Shown: in pieces, positions 23,661 to 36,190 of the stretch | Layout: every line of letters begins with the position of its first letter | Numbering within the stretch: position 1 is the stretch's first letter | NCBI GenBank assembly: GCA_028274465.1 | Contig: CM051455.1 | Coordinates: 53,772,738 to 53,836,737, forward strand | Direction: 5' to 3' | Length of the DNA: 64,000 bases | From: Plantago ovata | Lineage: Eukaryota > Streptophyta > Magnoliopsida > Lamiales > Plantaginaceae | Made by a program: the position numbers and the translations under genes | Notes under the pieces: model-generated | What the model saw: the letters and a program-made list of their open reading frames with translations, nothing else | Databases searched by the model: none | Told to the model about the DNA's origin: nothing

Positions 23661-24539
23661 CTAGAATGTTTCTTACTTTCTGTTCAGGGAAATTAAGTGC
23701 AGAGTATAGAGATTTTGTTCAGGGAAAATAAACCTAGAAATGATATTTACCTCTAGTGACTAGTGAGTAAGCGGAGTTCAATTATTATTAGGGCAAATGT
23801 ATGGATGATTGATTGCATTTAGGTTTTAAAAGAACAAGGAGAAACAAAACTGAACAGCACCAGATGAAGCAGAAACGAAAAACAACGTACAATCATACAT
23901 ATACAGCTGCTGCTTGGTAGATTAAGACTCACATAAATAAATTAAAAAAGTGTACTGATTATTAGCTTCATAAGAACATAAATCATCATCATCTGTGAAC
24001 TCGAAATTTTCTTCAAACTAACTGGCTATTGTTTCTAAATAGACGACAATATGAGATTTGTTCAACAGAGAAAGAGAGAAAAACGTACCAGAACAGAACA
24101 GAAGAGACGAAGAAGGCAAAATGTTGAATCAGGATTTCTCTGCTCCACTCATCACTTTGTCTTTTTTCCCTCACTTTTCTTGCCCAAACTTGAGGGTTTT
24201 ACCTAGATACCTGTACATGGTTCTAAGGAATAACTCTGAGATTCAACCTGTTTGCAACAAGCTATTTTACCGAATCCAACAACACAGAGAAAGCAAACAG
24301 CAAAACAGAAATCACTTTATATAAACCACACAGGAACAGAAATGCTAATGCATTGTTGTACTTATAAGTTCTTGAAATGAAACCACCAAGTAAAGACAAA
24401 GTACATAATAGACAGACATGTTTCTAAACGCTAGATAGGTTACCCATTAACCTACAATTCAGGTTAACATAAAGCCTTCACCCCACATAAGTTGATCCAA
24501 CAGATACAAAGATCTAGTACCACCACCCAAAAATTGTTA
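23661..24539. other. Intergenic spacer
   Basis: No gene supported. A + frame at 24058-24324 has no recognisable domain. Confidence 0.4.
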
Positions 24540-26215
24540 GGCCTGCTGAACCTTTAGGAAATGTTGAAAGCTGCTCGATAATTTCTTTCTCACGCAAACG
24601 TCTCTCAAAGTCTTTACCAGATTCTGAATGAGTTAAAATAGAAAATGTCTTCAGCTGTAATCCATTCTTCAACAAGAACTTCTCGAAACCAAACGTTGGT
24701 TCAGTGCACCTATACTGCTGTAATTAACCATGACTTGCTCCAGCTAATTTACAACACAGGATGGTACAGATTCGTCCAATTCATAGTCATAGTTATCCTC
24801 ATCCTGATGGGTAAAACAGAGAAGAGACCGGAAAGTGTAAGCACAATCCTTATAAGCAATGAAAATGAAGCGAACTGAAAAATAAAGAAGAGTGTCGGGA
24901 CATTAGTTACCATATTAACATCAAGATGTTTTAAAAATGGAGCTGCATGGAGTAACTCAAGTAGTCCTTCAGCATCAAAATCCAGTTTGTCTTCCTTGTC
25001 AGTAGCACACGCAGCTCTTCCAGTTCGTGGAACCTTGGAAGAGGAAGTCCTAAGTCCTAACTTTGTTCCCCCAATAAGCTTCAGAGATTTTTAAAAAACA
25101 TCAGACATTAAAAATAACACAGAAATAAGGGCTTCAATCTTCATACATTGAAAAGTTTGCGGAAACAAGAAAATACTCCACAAAGAGGCGCAAATTTTAT
25201 TCTAACCAACAAACCAGTCATGAACCAGAAAGCTTATATGCTCTTACAAGTAACCCTTTCATTTCTTTCTCATAGAAAATCCAGCAAACAAGTTCTCAAA
25301 TCCCTATTTTGTGTGTTTAAAATTAAACTTTGTATAGCACATGTACATATTATAAGATAACTTACTATGTTAAATACAATAGCTTATAGTCTATGCTCAG
25401 TGTTACAACTTACAATTCAAAATTTTCTTCAGAAGAAGTACATACTAGCATATAGGCCATGGTAAGGGTATAGACAAGAAAATCAGATAACTAAGGAAAC
25501 TGGTATTGCTGATGGATCATACATCTCAGATAGCATCTAACCCATTTTTGCATGTTAATAAAAAGATAGCCTGAAACAGAAAGAAACCTGTAAAATTATG
25601 GGAAGGGTCAAGCTCTTTATATTGGACAATTCTCTCAATAGCTTCCGCACTTGTTACCCACTGTGTTCAAGATCATTCCAAAAACTACTTAGATCCGCAT
25701 GTACAACTGCTGAACCAGTCAGAATAATATTTTCTATATAAACATCTACTGTAAATGAGAAACACAGGATCCCAGAACCTTAATTGAATAGCTATATGGT
25801 TCACTCGACTTGTACTGGAAGGTTCTAATGTTGAACTCAATCGATGCAGGAGCATGAATTTCCACACACTTCACATTCAACCAACTGCAGTCTGATAAAA
25901 CAAGTGTTTTGAGCACCGGGAAGGTAAAAATTACCTTGTCGTTGTCAGAATTCTCATTCAATATCGTAACACAGCAAAGTGATATCCTTTCAAGGTTGGG
26001 AAAACCATTTTCAACAGGAACAACAGTAAGAATGCAACTCATTAATAACTGAAATTTTCTCAAGGATGTGCGGTTGGGAATGCTGAGTGGTATGACAGGG
26101 TCAACAACCTTGTGATCACCCCCGATATAAAGTTCAAGAATCTCAATGTCTCGTCTAAAAAGATAATGCAACAAAGTTGTCATGCGACTTGATTCATCAC
26201 ATAGGTTTTAAGAAA
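24540..26215 (-). pseudogene. F-box/LRR/FBD pseudogene lacking the F-box
   Basis: Read on the - strand: the LRR part of exon 1 at 26183-25746 (HYLFRRDIEILELYIGGDH, FPVLKTLVLSDCSWLNVKCV, EPYSYSIKVLGS), a middle exon at about 25085-24912, and an FBD tail at 24830-24545. The middle exon has a 7-bp tandem duplication (AGGACTT twice near 25040-25055) that throws it out of frame. The tail has a frame change near 24715, between NYSS and CTEPTFGFEKFLLKNGLQLK. No F-box lies upstream of 26215. By its tail it is closest to the intact gene at 40205. Confidence 0.8.
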
Positions 26216-26745
26216 AAACGCAGACAATCACCTTGGTTTGCTATTTCCAGCTAGTTATTACCCATCGACTCGACTTGAAACCAGAATTTTGAAGTGATTT
26301 CAACATGCTCGTTAGCCACTTGATGTTAATATCAAACTAAATTTGTATTATTATCATGCAACTGTAACATGATAAGCTAGATAAGAAATCTGCAATGTAC
26401 AAATTTATTGACATTCCAGTTATATTTGAAAAGATACCAACAGAAAGGATCAAGATTTCCAGTTACAGCTCAAAGGATCAATAATTCCAGTTCAAGTTTC
26501 ATCACAAATAGCACAATATGCCAACCAAAATGAATACAAAGTGGTCACTTACAAAATCAGTACAAAGCACCAACAGATAGGATGGAGAAACCCAGTTACA
26601 ATTACAGCTGAAAAACGATCAACACACAAATTCAAGTTTCATATCAAATAGCACAATATACTTGTATATAACTAACATACCAGCAATGATGCGATACAGA
26701 CAGAATAAAGAGCTAGATCGAAGGCATAGATCTACCTCTCTACAT
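26216..26745. other. Intergenic spacer
   Basis: No gene supported. It will hold the 3' UTR of the F-box gene that ends at 26746. Confidence 0.4.
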
Positions 26746-28524
26746 CTACAAAGGGCCAATAATTCTTAACCACCTTGAAGATCTAGGAAATGCCAAAAGC
26801 TGCTCAATCTTAATATCTGCGGAACTTTTGTCAAGACCAGAAAGAAGAATAGTCTTTAGCTGTAGTCCATACTTCAACAAGAACTTCTCGAGTTGGAACT
26901 CAGACACTGATATTCGGCACCCCACACGACGAACTAGTGAGGCTTTCTCCAAGTGATGTAGAAGGCAAGAAGGTATAGATTGAACTGCTTCGTAATCAAA
27001 GGGAAACTTGTCCTGATAGTAAAACAAAAAAAAGTGTTCCAGTTTGCATGTTCAGTTTACAACGTTACCAATTTACAAAAAGGGAAAAGGCCAGAGATAT
27101 TAGAGCTTACCATGGGTATCTCTAGGAATTTCAGATACGGAGCTGCATGGAGTAAGCAAAGTAGTCCCTCAGCATCAGAGCATTCATCTATATACAACTT
27201 TTGAAGCTTTCGGAACCTTGGAAGAGGAACTCCTAGCCTTGTTCGCGCAATAGCCTTGGAACAAAAAATTAGAAAAACTCCATCAGTAACTGAAGATATG
27301 CTGTGCATATATCATACATATATACAAAACATTTCAAAATTTCAAATAACACAGATGTAGTTTTGGTACTCAATGTTCAACATTAACAACCTGCAATTTC
27401 AAATCTTAAGCATGTAATTGAAACCAAAAGGCATGAACAAGACATGAAAATCAAGCAAGACAGAAGAGCAGATGAATGACACTTGAATCAGGAATAAGTC
27501 AACTACATTCTATGATACGAAATTAAGTTTCAGATGTACATAAGCAACTGCCTGAGATCAAAGAGCATTAACTAACCGTTAAAACATCCGATATAACCAA
27601 ATATTCTATATTTGGGAGTTGTCTCAATAGCTTCCGAACTTGCAATCCACACTCTTCAACTGACAGACGTTCAGGATTAATGACACTGATACATTCTATT
27701 TCTACACCAACAATTGTCGAACCAGCCAGAACAAAGTTTTCTAGATAACCACCAGTCAGTTTCAACAAATGAAGCCTGGCCCCAATAATTTTGATTGAAT
27801 AGTTATAATATTTCTTGACATCCGGAGTTGCAGAGCTGAATGTGGTCAGTAAGGGAGCTTCGATTTCCACAAACTTCACCTTCGTCCATTTGCATTCAAA
27901 TAGTTCAAATGTTTCCAGAACTGGTAAAGTAAGAATTAATGTATCAGTATTAGAGATGTCATTAACAATCTCAACATCACTAAGATACAAGCTCTTCAAG
28001 TGGGGAAAACAAGTCCGGACAGGCAGTTTAAAAATGCAACTCATCCTCAATGACAATGTTCTCAAAGGAGTACAATTCAGAAGGCTGCGGGGTACGACAA
28101 AGTCCTTATCACGGCCAGATACAGAAAGTTCAAGTCCTTCAACATTTCGCCTCAAAAGAGCAGATATCAAAGATTCCATTCGACTAGTCTCATGGTCCTG
28201 AGAGCATGAAAATGAGAGACGAAGACTCCTTATGCCGTGTAAGTGAACAAGGATCCTTTCAACAATGTTGACTATTCCCGGAACACTCCACACTCCAGGA
28301 AAAAGCTCGTATTCACAAATATTCACATCATAAATTAAGTTCCACTTGAATTCCCAATGTTTGGACAAAACACAGGTACGCGTTGCATCTCTAATTGGTA
28401 GGCAGGACAAAATTTGACTCAAGACACAATCTGGTAAGTTGCTAATTCGATCTCTACCAGCATCACCACCACTAATATGTTTCTGACTGGAACTGGTATT
28501 ACGTCGTCTGCCTCTTTTATCCAT
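26746..28524 (-). CDS. F-box/LRR/FBD protein (452 aa)
   Basis: Exons 28524-27577, 27254-27111 and 27012-26746 (948+144+267 nt), all phase 0. The F-box at about residues 26-62 reads ISNLPDCVLSQILSCLP then IRDATRTCVLSKHWEFKW. Leucine-rich repeats follow (LRTLSLRM, LKSLYLSDVEI, LPVLETFELFEC), and an FBD domain lies at the C-terminus (LLHHLEKASLV, FQLEKFLLKYGLQLKTI, FPRSSRWLRI). F-box proteins dock on SKP1 in SCF ubiquitin ligases and recruit targets through the repeats; members of this large plant family mostly have unknown targets. The start MDKRGRRRN fits the family's basic leader. The in-frame upstream Met (28623) is possible but its extra 33 residues look like leader sequence. It sits in a cluster of broken paralogues. 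Confidence 0.9.
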
Positions 28525-28623
28525 GAGTCCACTCACCAACCTGAAGTTACAGAAACTCTTGTAAGCCCTAATCATATTGTATGCACCCGAAGTGATACTT
28601 GTACACATTGTGATGTAAAACAC

Positions 28624-28925
28624 ATTTAGGCTACGTTTGATTCGACTGAAAATTTCTGAACTTAACTGAAATTACTGAAATGAACTTAATAAATGTGATG
28701 AACTGAACTTAATTAATCTGAATTGAACTTATTTGAAGTATAAATTTTAACTAAGCAAACCTAAACTAACTGAATTTATATGTGAACTGAACTTAATTAT
28801 TCTGAACTGAAGTGAACTTAATAAATTTGAAATTAATAAATTTAAACTGAACTGAACTTATTTTAACTTATTTTAACTGAAGTTAAGGTGAAATGAAGAA
28901 CCTAAATGATGTAAATGATGTAGAA
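28624..28925. repeat. Degenerate repeat of TGAACTGAACTTAATA-like units, probable MITE
   Basis: Starts TTAGGCTACGTTTGATTC and ends GAAATGAAGAACCTAAAT, a weak terminal inverted repeat. In between, variants of CTGAACTTAATAAAT and TGAACTGAACTTA recur many times. It lies just upstream of the F-box gene start. Confidence 0.6.
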
Positions 28926-29609
28926 CATAATAAATCGAGGTCCGACCTTTAATACGACACTGACACTGCTGGTTAGATAAGGAGGAGCATCAATCTGGCA
29001 TATCCAGAAAATCTACAGAGAGTACAGAGTACAATAGTAACCAACAAAACTTGAAATAGATTATCAAGTTTAGGTTTTAGGTTTTATTGCAATTACGAAA
29101 TGTAGAATACACAAATGACAAACCGGAATTCTGATACATTCAATTAAATGGAAGATCAACTCAATAAATACACAATTCTCATTATTCAAAACCCTAATTA
29201 TAATTAACACCTCATATTTTACCCCCAGAAGTATAGTACTGGGGAAAAGAATAAAATGAAGAAGAGCAAAAATGCAGCTGCAACTGTTACCTGAAAATCA
29301 GTCCGTCAAAGTTCAAACTCAGTACTCCACTGAAAGCCGCACCTACACAAGAGAAATGTTTTATGTTACAAGAATTGAAGAAGAAGATTGAGATAATTAG
29401 CAGAGCTCTCTTCTCAGGTAAGAATAAGACTAAAAAGGGTATGAAGTAGAACACATGTGTCCATTGAGGCCATTATAGTCAATTTACATAACACTTGTTC
29501 CGTCAGTCTCTCTTTTGGATAAAAAATGGAAACATTCCCACATTTTTGCGGACAACTTAATTTTTAGCACGGGCGAGCCGGAATCAAAGTTTTACCTAAA
29601 ATTAAAATA
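28926..29609. other. Intergenic spacer
   Basis: No gene supported. Confidence 0.4.
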
Positions 29610-29880
29610 TACTCCCTCCCAGTCTCCCGCTCATTTATTTAAATTTGTTTTGTTAACTTTTTTATAGGTTCGTTTAATCTCTAATAAGTTTTAAATATTA
29701 AAAAAAAAATAATGAAATTATATAATAAAAATAGAGACGCTATATTTTCATAATAAATTTTTATAAATTAATTTTTTGTTATATTTTAGGAGTAAACGGA
29801 GGTCAAACAAGACACAAAAAGTCAACTAAAACAAATATAAAGAAATGACTGAGACTGATGATTAAAATATACTGTCCAAT
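29610..29880. mobile_element. MITE with TACTCCCTCC terminus
   Basis: The left end TACTCCCTCCCAGTCTCCCG pairs loosely with AAATGACTGAGACTGATG at the right. Inner arms pair well (AATTTGTTTTGTTAACTTTT against AAAGTCAACTAAAACAAAT). ATTAAAATATACT borders both sides, either a duplication of the target or a terminus variant. Confidence 0.65.
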
Positions 29881-29892
29881 TAATTCTTTACG

Positions 29893-30153
29893 TACTCCCT
29901 CTGTCCCGGTATAAATTATCTAGTTTGACTTTTTTCGGTCAACAATTTTCAACTTTGACTCTCAATTACTGTTAAACTATAATGATAAAATATGAAATAA
30001 AATTATATTATGAAACTTTAGGTTCTATATTTTCATAATATGATTTCGTCTAATACTTTATCATTATAGTTCAAGAGTAATCGGGGGTTAAAATTGAAAA
30101 CTGTTGACCAAAAAAATTCAAACTAGATAAATTACACTGGGACAGAGAGAGTA
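29893..30153. mobile_element. MITE with TACTCCCTCTGTCCC terminus
   Basis: Starts TACTCCCTCTGTCCCGGTAT and ends ACTGGGACAGAGAGAGTA. The arms continue inward (AATTATCTAGTTTGACTTTT against AAATTCAAACTAGATAAATT) for at least 60 bp. No coding potential. Confidence 0.85.
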
Positions 30154-30400
30154 TTCTTTTTCTAAACGTCACAATCAATTCTTTACATTTCTATTTTGAA
30201 AAGTACCCAACACCACATCTATATTATTTTAAATGTGAAATCCACTTTTACACTTCTTTATCTCCACTCGCATCTCACAATCTTTTAATCTACTACCACA
30301 TATTTACAATGTACAATATTAATATAATACTATCAAACAAAACCATTCATTCAAAACCATACAAAAAGTAAACTTACACATATCATCGGGACGGAGAGAC
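30154..30400. repeat. Partial MITE
   Basis: Ends ATCATCGGGACGGAGAGAC near 30400, a typical right terminus. The left end appears lost against the neighbouring MITE at 30153. Confidence 0.4.
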
Positions 30401-30545
30401 TAAAGAGTATTACTTTCTCCATTTCATTATAAGCTTCTTCTTTAATCATTGTAAGTTATGTTGGACCCGTATATTACACCTAAATCATATTGATATCGTT
30501 TTTAAAAAAAATACTAAAAATACTATAACTTATAAACCTTAATTA

Positions 30546-33294
30546 AATCAGTTTGGTTCTTGTTTAAGGGATTGTGGTTTAATAGATCTAGGATACTGTG
30601 GGTCCTTGTACACTTGGTCTAATCAATAGTAAAGTTCTAGCTATATTTGTGAAAGACTTGATAGAGCCTGTGGTAATAATAATCGGATTAAGAAGTTTCC
30701 TCGAACTATGGTTAGACACCTAGCTTGTAGTACTTCTGATCACAAGCCCTTATTAATTGATTCAGGCTCTCAACCAAGGAGACCTCCCATGTGTTTCAAA
30801 TATGAGAATATTTGGAACTCTTGTTCTATTTTTAGAAACCATCTTAAGAACTTCCCGGTTGTCTGCACATAATGCCTCTTCTTCTTTGAGCACGATGTGC
30901 AGGGAGCTAGGAGTCCAAGCTTCGAGATAGCCTCTAAAAACTCTTCACTCCCTGATTCAGCATCAAAATCAATTAACTAAGGACATGAACAACTTGATAG
31001 AGTAGTTCATCTTAATCCTCAGTTTTATGGACCTCAAATCAAGGATATTTCCAGCCAAATCAATGAAAGGTGATTCTAATTCTAGGTATTTCCATAACTT
31101 GGCTACTCATAGAAGAACTAGAAACTTTATTCATGGTATAAAGTTAAAAAATGGGGACTGGGAAACTGATCCTAAGCTTATTCGTAATCAGTTCTATACT
31201 TTTAATAAATATCAATGTGTGAGTAGCAATAGTATGTCGGATCTGGTTCCTTTTCAGAATATTAATTTACCTCACCTTGATGTTATTGATAATGACCTTC
31301 TTATCACTCATGTGTCCTCTGAAGAGATACTTGAAGCAGTCAACTCAATTGGTCCTTCTAAAGCTCCTCGGCCAGATGGATTGACTGCACGTTTTTATCA
31401 AGCACATTGGAGTGTTAACAAGGATAAGATTAATGAAACTGTATTTAATTTTTTCAATCATGGGGTTTTAGATAAGGACTTAAATCAAACTCAGATTGTG
31501 GTTATTCCTAAAGTCTCAAATCCTCAAACAGTTAAGCAATTTAGGCCTATAAGCCTTTGCAATGTTAGTTTTAAAATAATTTATAAAGTCCTTGTTGAAA
31601 GAATGAGACCTCTCATGAACAAGATCATTTCTCCCTATCAAAATGCATTTGTACCTGGAAGACAAATCACTGATAGTGTGATGCTTGCTCGTGAGATGTT
31701 GCATTATCCGGCTAAAAGAAGAAAATCCAATCAACACTATCTAGCTAGGCCTCAAATTGATTGAGAAAGCCTATAATAGAATTGAAGGGAACTTTCTCCA
31801 ATTAGCTCTGGAAAAATGTAATTTTCATCCTTATTTTGTTAAAACTTATTAAGAAGTGTGTAACTTCTACTCAATTTACAGTTAAAGTAAGAGATATTTA
31901 TAAAATATTGATACTTTCAATTCTTTATATCAAATTAGTGTGACTTAATTTCTTTTTTACAAATTAGTGATTCTACTAATTTTAGTATTTAAATTGTTGA
32001 ATTTACTCCTAAATTTTCTCCAACAATCCTCCATCATCTCACGTATTTCACACTTAGTCAATTTCAGATTAAATTTATTCAAGCATCCCGTATCAAAATT
32101 TTAATTTATTCAAGCATCATGTGTCAAATTTTAATTTATTCAAGCATCACGTGTCAATGTAACACCTGGACGTAAAAACAAACTAAATCACATGGACGTA
32201 AAAACAAATTGAGACCCCTTGTCCCCTTCTAGAGGTCTCAGGCAAGGAGACCCCTTGTCCCCTTTTTTGTTTATTATCTGCCAGGATCTTTTTGTCAACC
32301 TCTTAGTTGCTAATATGGCTGATAAGAAAATTGATAAATTGAAAATGGCACCGAATGGCCCTACAGTCCCAATCCTTTGCTTTGCAGATGACTGCATTGT
32401 ATTCTGCAAAGCAAATAATAAATCTATTTACAATCTTGTGATGTGTCTTGAGAATTACGCTAGAGCTGGTGAAAAAAAATCTGTTGGGAGAAATCTAGAA
32501 TTGTGTTTTCTCCCAACACTCCTATTCATAGGAAGTAGTTCCTTACTAATCACTTGAATGTCACTCCAAATAAACGGAAGGACAAGTATCTTGGCCTTCC
32601 CTTTCTATTTGGAAGGGAAAAGGTGGATTTATTTCATGAAATTGTGGAGAAAGGTGCTAATAGAATAAATAAATGGTATAACAATTTTATTTCTTATACT
32701 GGGAGGTTAGTGTTAATTAACTCTGTTACTAATACTATTCCTAGTTATGCTATGTCTTTATCTAAACTTACAGAAGTCACGGTGTCACAAGTAAACTCTT
32801 TAAATAAGATGTTTCTTTGGAATCATCATAGAACTGGTAAGAGAAAAGACAAGGTTAAGTGGGATGTGGTCTGTACTCCTATACCAGTTGGAGGATTAGG
32901 AGTTAGAAATCTCAAGGCCTTAAATAATGCTTATATTATGAAATTAGTTTGGAGACTTGCGAGTGAGCCTATGAGTCTGTGGGCATTTTCCTATAAAGCA
33001 AAGTATTTTCCTTTAACTTCTTTTTGGGATGCTACTGAAAAAGCTCATCATTGTTGGCTTTGGAAAACTGTAGTTAGGAAAAAGGATTTGTTAAGGAAAA
33101 ATTTATCTTGGCAATTTAAAAATGGTGAACTGGTGGATTTTTGGTATGACAGTTGGTTATTTTCTATCCTTTTTTCTGATTTTGTTGACTTGAGTCCACC
33201 TCGAAATATTAAGGTGTCCTTTTTTATCTTGCATGGTTCTTGGAACATTCAGTTGGTGCAATATGTGTTACCTGTGGATATGGTGAACTTCATA
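30546..33294 (+). pseudogene. LINE ORF2, part 1: endonuclease end and reverse transcriptase
   Basis: The endonuclease end reads CGLIDLGYCGSLYTW and CSTSDHKPLLIDS, with stops between. The RT domain starts near 31050 (KGDSNSRYFHNLATHRRTRN) and shows QTQIVVIPKVSNP, FRPISLCNVSFKIIYKVL and YQNAFVPGRQITDS. The first catalytic aspartate motif reads EKAYNRIEG near 31765, with Asn where AYD is usual. After a non-LINE insertion (about 31890-32210) it resumes at SRGLRQGDPLSPFLFII and the second catalytic motif CFADDCIVF near 32380. The thumb and connection region follow (KYLGLPFLFGREKV, NKWYNNFISYTGRLVLINS). Several stops and frame shifts make it inactive. Confidence 0.88.
31890..32265. repeat. AT-rich insertion with short tandem repeats inside the LINE RT region
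   Basis: This stretch breaks the RT frame between motif A and motif B. It contains three or four copies of TTTAATTTATTCAAGCATCA followed by CGTGTC or a variant (32060-32160), two of GGACGTAAAAACAAA, and a duplicated GAGACCCCTTGTCCCCTT (32211-32228 and 32248-32265) at the return to LINE sequence. The latter looks like a filler duplication at a repaired break. Confidence 0.65.
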
Positions 33295-33309
33295 CACTAC
33301 AAAAAATCT

Positions 33310-33530
33310 GACTTTTCGTGGCTAAAAAGACCGATCCGTGGCTAAAAAGGCTTAGCCACGGATAGTTCTGTTGCTAATAAGGTCGTGGCCATTTTTGGCA
33401 TAGCAGCTTCTTAGCCACGGATACTATTTGTGGCTAAATCTAGCCACGTTTCGGCCATCTCAGAGACGGATAGATCTTTTACCGGGCTGGATCCGGGCTT
33501 TGGGCTTAGCCACGGATAGATTATATACAT
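33310..33530. repeat. CACTA subterminal repeat array, left end
   Basis: At least six copies of TAGCCACGGATA or its complement TATCCGTGGCTA, some as facing pairs, within about 220 bp of the end. In En/Spm such subterminal motifs bind the element's TnpA-type protein. Confidence 0.85.
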
Positions 33531-33534
33531 TTCC

Positions 33535-33725
33535 GGTCCAATTTACTGTACCAAAATGTATACCATTTCCTGTACCATTACTAAAAATAGGAAAACATTG
33601 ACAAAACCATTAGATATATGAATCCCTTAAATTGTTGATTCTCTTGGTCGTTATTAATTATCAACATAAACACAATTTCATGATTTAGGTGAGAATTATG
33701 ATTTAGAAATTCATACTTTTTTTTT

Positions 33726-33760
<35 letters not shown>

Positions 33761-34370
33761 GTTGGGAACCCGCACTCGCTACCTTTTGGGTGTGCACTCG
33801 GTAAATCAACTATTGAACCTACATAACATGAAGTTATCGTTAACATTAAATTTTACGTTCTAACATGCAGAGTATTCTTGGTGTTACTTATATTTCTATT
33901 AAACAATATTTTTTATGGGATTAAATTATAATCCTTCCGTATCAGTCATGTTTTAGTTGCTTTATTTGGACATGAATGAGAAAGATAAAGGAGTAAGCCA
34001 TATATAAATATAAATCAGGACGATAAAATTAATACATTGAATGTTTTATGTGGAACCTTTTTTTTATTATTTTTTTATTTTAATTTTTTTTGTATTTAGT
34101 GGTTACATTAAAAAATTACTAAATCAAAACTCCAATTTAATGTTATGTAGGTTCAATAGTTTTCAGAATTTTTAAATCATAAAATTGTATTTATGTTGAT
34201 AATTAATAATGACAAGGAAAATGAATAATTTGAGAGATTCATATAATTAATAATGAGAAGGAAAATGAATAATTTGAGATATTCATATATATAATAATGT
34301 TTGTCTATCTTTTTCTATTTTTAGTAATGGTACAGGAAATGGTATACATCTTGGTATAGTAAACCCGTAC
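33535..34370. mobile_element. Long inverted-repeat (foldback) element nested in the CACTA element
   Basis: The left arm (about 33535-33850) contains ATACCATTTCCTGTACCATT, ACTAAAAATAG, ATTAATTATCAACATAAA and GAACCTACATAACAT. The right arm (34120-34370) has the complements in reverse order (ATGTTATGTAGGTTC, TTTATGTTGATAATTAAT, CTATTTTTAGTAATGG, TACAGGAAATGGTATAC). The left arm holds an extra (AT)n stretch at 33728-33760. The right arm holds a duplicated segment of about 47 bp (AGGAAAATGAATAATTTGAG twice). No coding capacity. Confidence 0.8.
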
Positions 34371-34790
34371 CGATACATTTTTTCGTATACCAACGAATAA
34401 ATTCTATCCATTAGAGGGGCTGTATATAATAAATGGAAAATGAAAAAACATGTGGTGACAGATAAGATTTATCCGTTGGTGTTTTTAAAAACCGATATTT
34501 ATCTATCCATTGCTATTTTTTTAAATTTTTTTATATTTATTTTACTGGATGTTCGTTTTGTTTTGTTGATTGTAATACGTGTTTGATGATAGTTGTACAT
34601 TTAATTATATGAAACTATACGAAAATCATTCGAATATACAAAATCAAAATTGTACGAAAAGAAAAAAAAAGAAAGAAAGTAATGTACGTACGATAATAAG
34701 AAAATAAAAAGTGTACAAATATATAAACTACATAATAAAATGTATGAATGTGAATCCAAGGGACTGGGATCGGGGCTAATGTGACGGTGG
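34371..34790. other. AT-rich non-coding CACTA interior
   Basis: No feature supported beyond scattered CCGTTGGTGTTTTT and TATCCATTG pieces reminiscent of the subterminal motif. Confidence 0.4.
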
Positions 34791-34794
34791 CTGA

Positions 34795-36190
34795 GCCTAG
34801 GACGACTGGGCAGCCTGGGCCTGGGAGGCGCGGAACTGCTGCATCATGAGCTCCATCCTCTTCCTACTCTTCGCCACCTCTTCCTACAACTTCTTCTGCC
34901 TCTTCGCCAACTCCGCCTCCATCTTCCCCTGCCTCTCTGCCTCCTCCTCCTCCAACTTCCTGAGATTCTCGACTGCCTCACCCTCCAACTTCCGCTGCCT
35001 CTCCTCGAACTGCTTCTGGGACTCCTGCAGGAACAGCTGTGCAACTCGGCGGGTCTCCTCCTCACGCGCCTCGATCTCCTCTATCTTCCTCTTCAACTCC
35101 CTGTGCTGCTGCAGGAGCTCCTCCTCGGCCAGACGGCGGGACCTAACACGGGAATCTCCCTGGGAGACGGTCGAAGAGGTAGGAGCGAAAACATGGGACA
35201 TACTCCCAATGCCATAGATGCGGCCCTTCTCACTCAAGTCGTTGATCTCACGATACATGGCGTTCTTCTCCGCTAGTGTGAGATCAATGCCGCCTGCCTC
35301 CTGAACAACATTCTTAAGCCTCTCCGTGTACATCGCCTGTTATCATGAATTAAATATAAATATATAGATATGTTCAATTTATATGTATAAAATTACAGTG
35401 TAAATTTAATAAAGACTGTACGATCCAAAAGTGCTTCTGCATGCAAAAAGGCCGATCCCATATACAATCAAGCATGAACAGGAAAAAACTGACAAGGTTA
35501 TGCGTGGGCGCCGCCTACCCAATGTGAATGCGGTCTAACAATTGTGTGTGTGGGCGCCGCCTACCCAATGTGAATGTGGTCTAAAAAAATGATTAACTAT
35601 TACGTACCCTCAGCTCCTGGAAGTGGAGCTTCCTCACATGGAAATGAAGAGTGCTCCACTTCTCCCCGCCACTCCCCTTTCCGGGAGACGCCAGATTCCC
35701 GGAAATAATCTTCGAGAGCTTTTCCTGAGCAGCTTTAGGGACAAACATGTAAGATAATAAAAACAGTTATTGATAACATAACTATTATTGTTGATATAAC
35801 TTATTAATGAAAACGGTGTAACACATAATAAATTATTATGCAAATAACTTACTTCATCCCATAATAGTGCAAGACCGGAAGGCCCTTGTACGTCTGGTCC
35901 TCAAACCACTCCTTGAGGCAGCCGTCGTCCTCATCATGCGAATCATCATAAGCAGAACCCCTGCTCGAGCCTGGAGAGTCGGTCTCCGACACGTGAGAAG
36001 GAGTGGCCTGAGAGAATTGTGGCTGCCGTAACTGACTACATGGTGGGGTCCATCCATCAGGAGAGTCCTCCAACTCCGTGCCTGACCCGACAGTAGGCGG
36101 CATACCCTCGGGTCCTGCTGGTCCTGCTCTCCACCTCGATGGCGATACAGGTAGGGGTGCTGGCGAGGCATATCTCCATAATATGAACAA
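34795..36190 (-). pseudogene. CACTA-encoded coiled-coil protein (TnpA-like), broken
   Basis: The - strand shows at least three exons. The first (36190-35855) is Pro/Ser-rich with an acidic end (DDSHDEDDGCLKEWFEDQTY) and ends at a GTAAGT donor. The second (about 35745-35611) reads KLSKIISGNLASP and EKWSTLHFHVRKLHFQELR with donor GTACGT. The third (35336-34795) reads AMYTERLKNVVQEAGG, IDLTLAEKNAMYREINDL and then a long charged coiled coil (ELKRKIEEIEAREEETRRVA and following). An in-frame TAG follows AKRQKKL near 34882, after which EEVAKSRKRMELMMQQFRAS continues to a second stop. The order of domains resembles plant Ptta/En/Spm-associated proteins, which bind the element's ends. The join of exons one and two is uncertain. 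Confidence 0.6.
35505..35590. repeat. Two 46-bp direct repeats in a CACTA intron
   Basis: GTGGGCGCCGCCTACCCAAT followed by GTGAATG(C/T)GGTCTA occurs twice with period 46. It is GC-rich against an AT-rich background. Confidence 0.8.
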
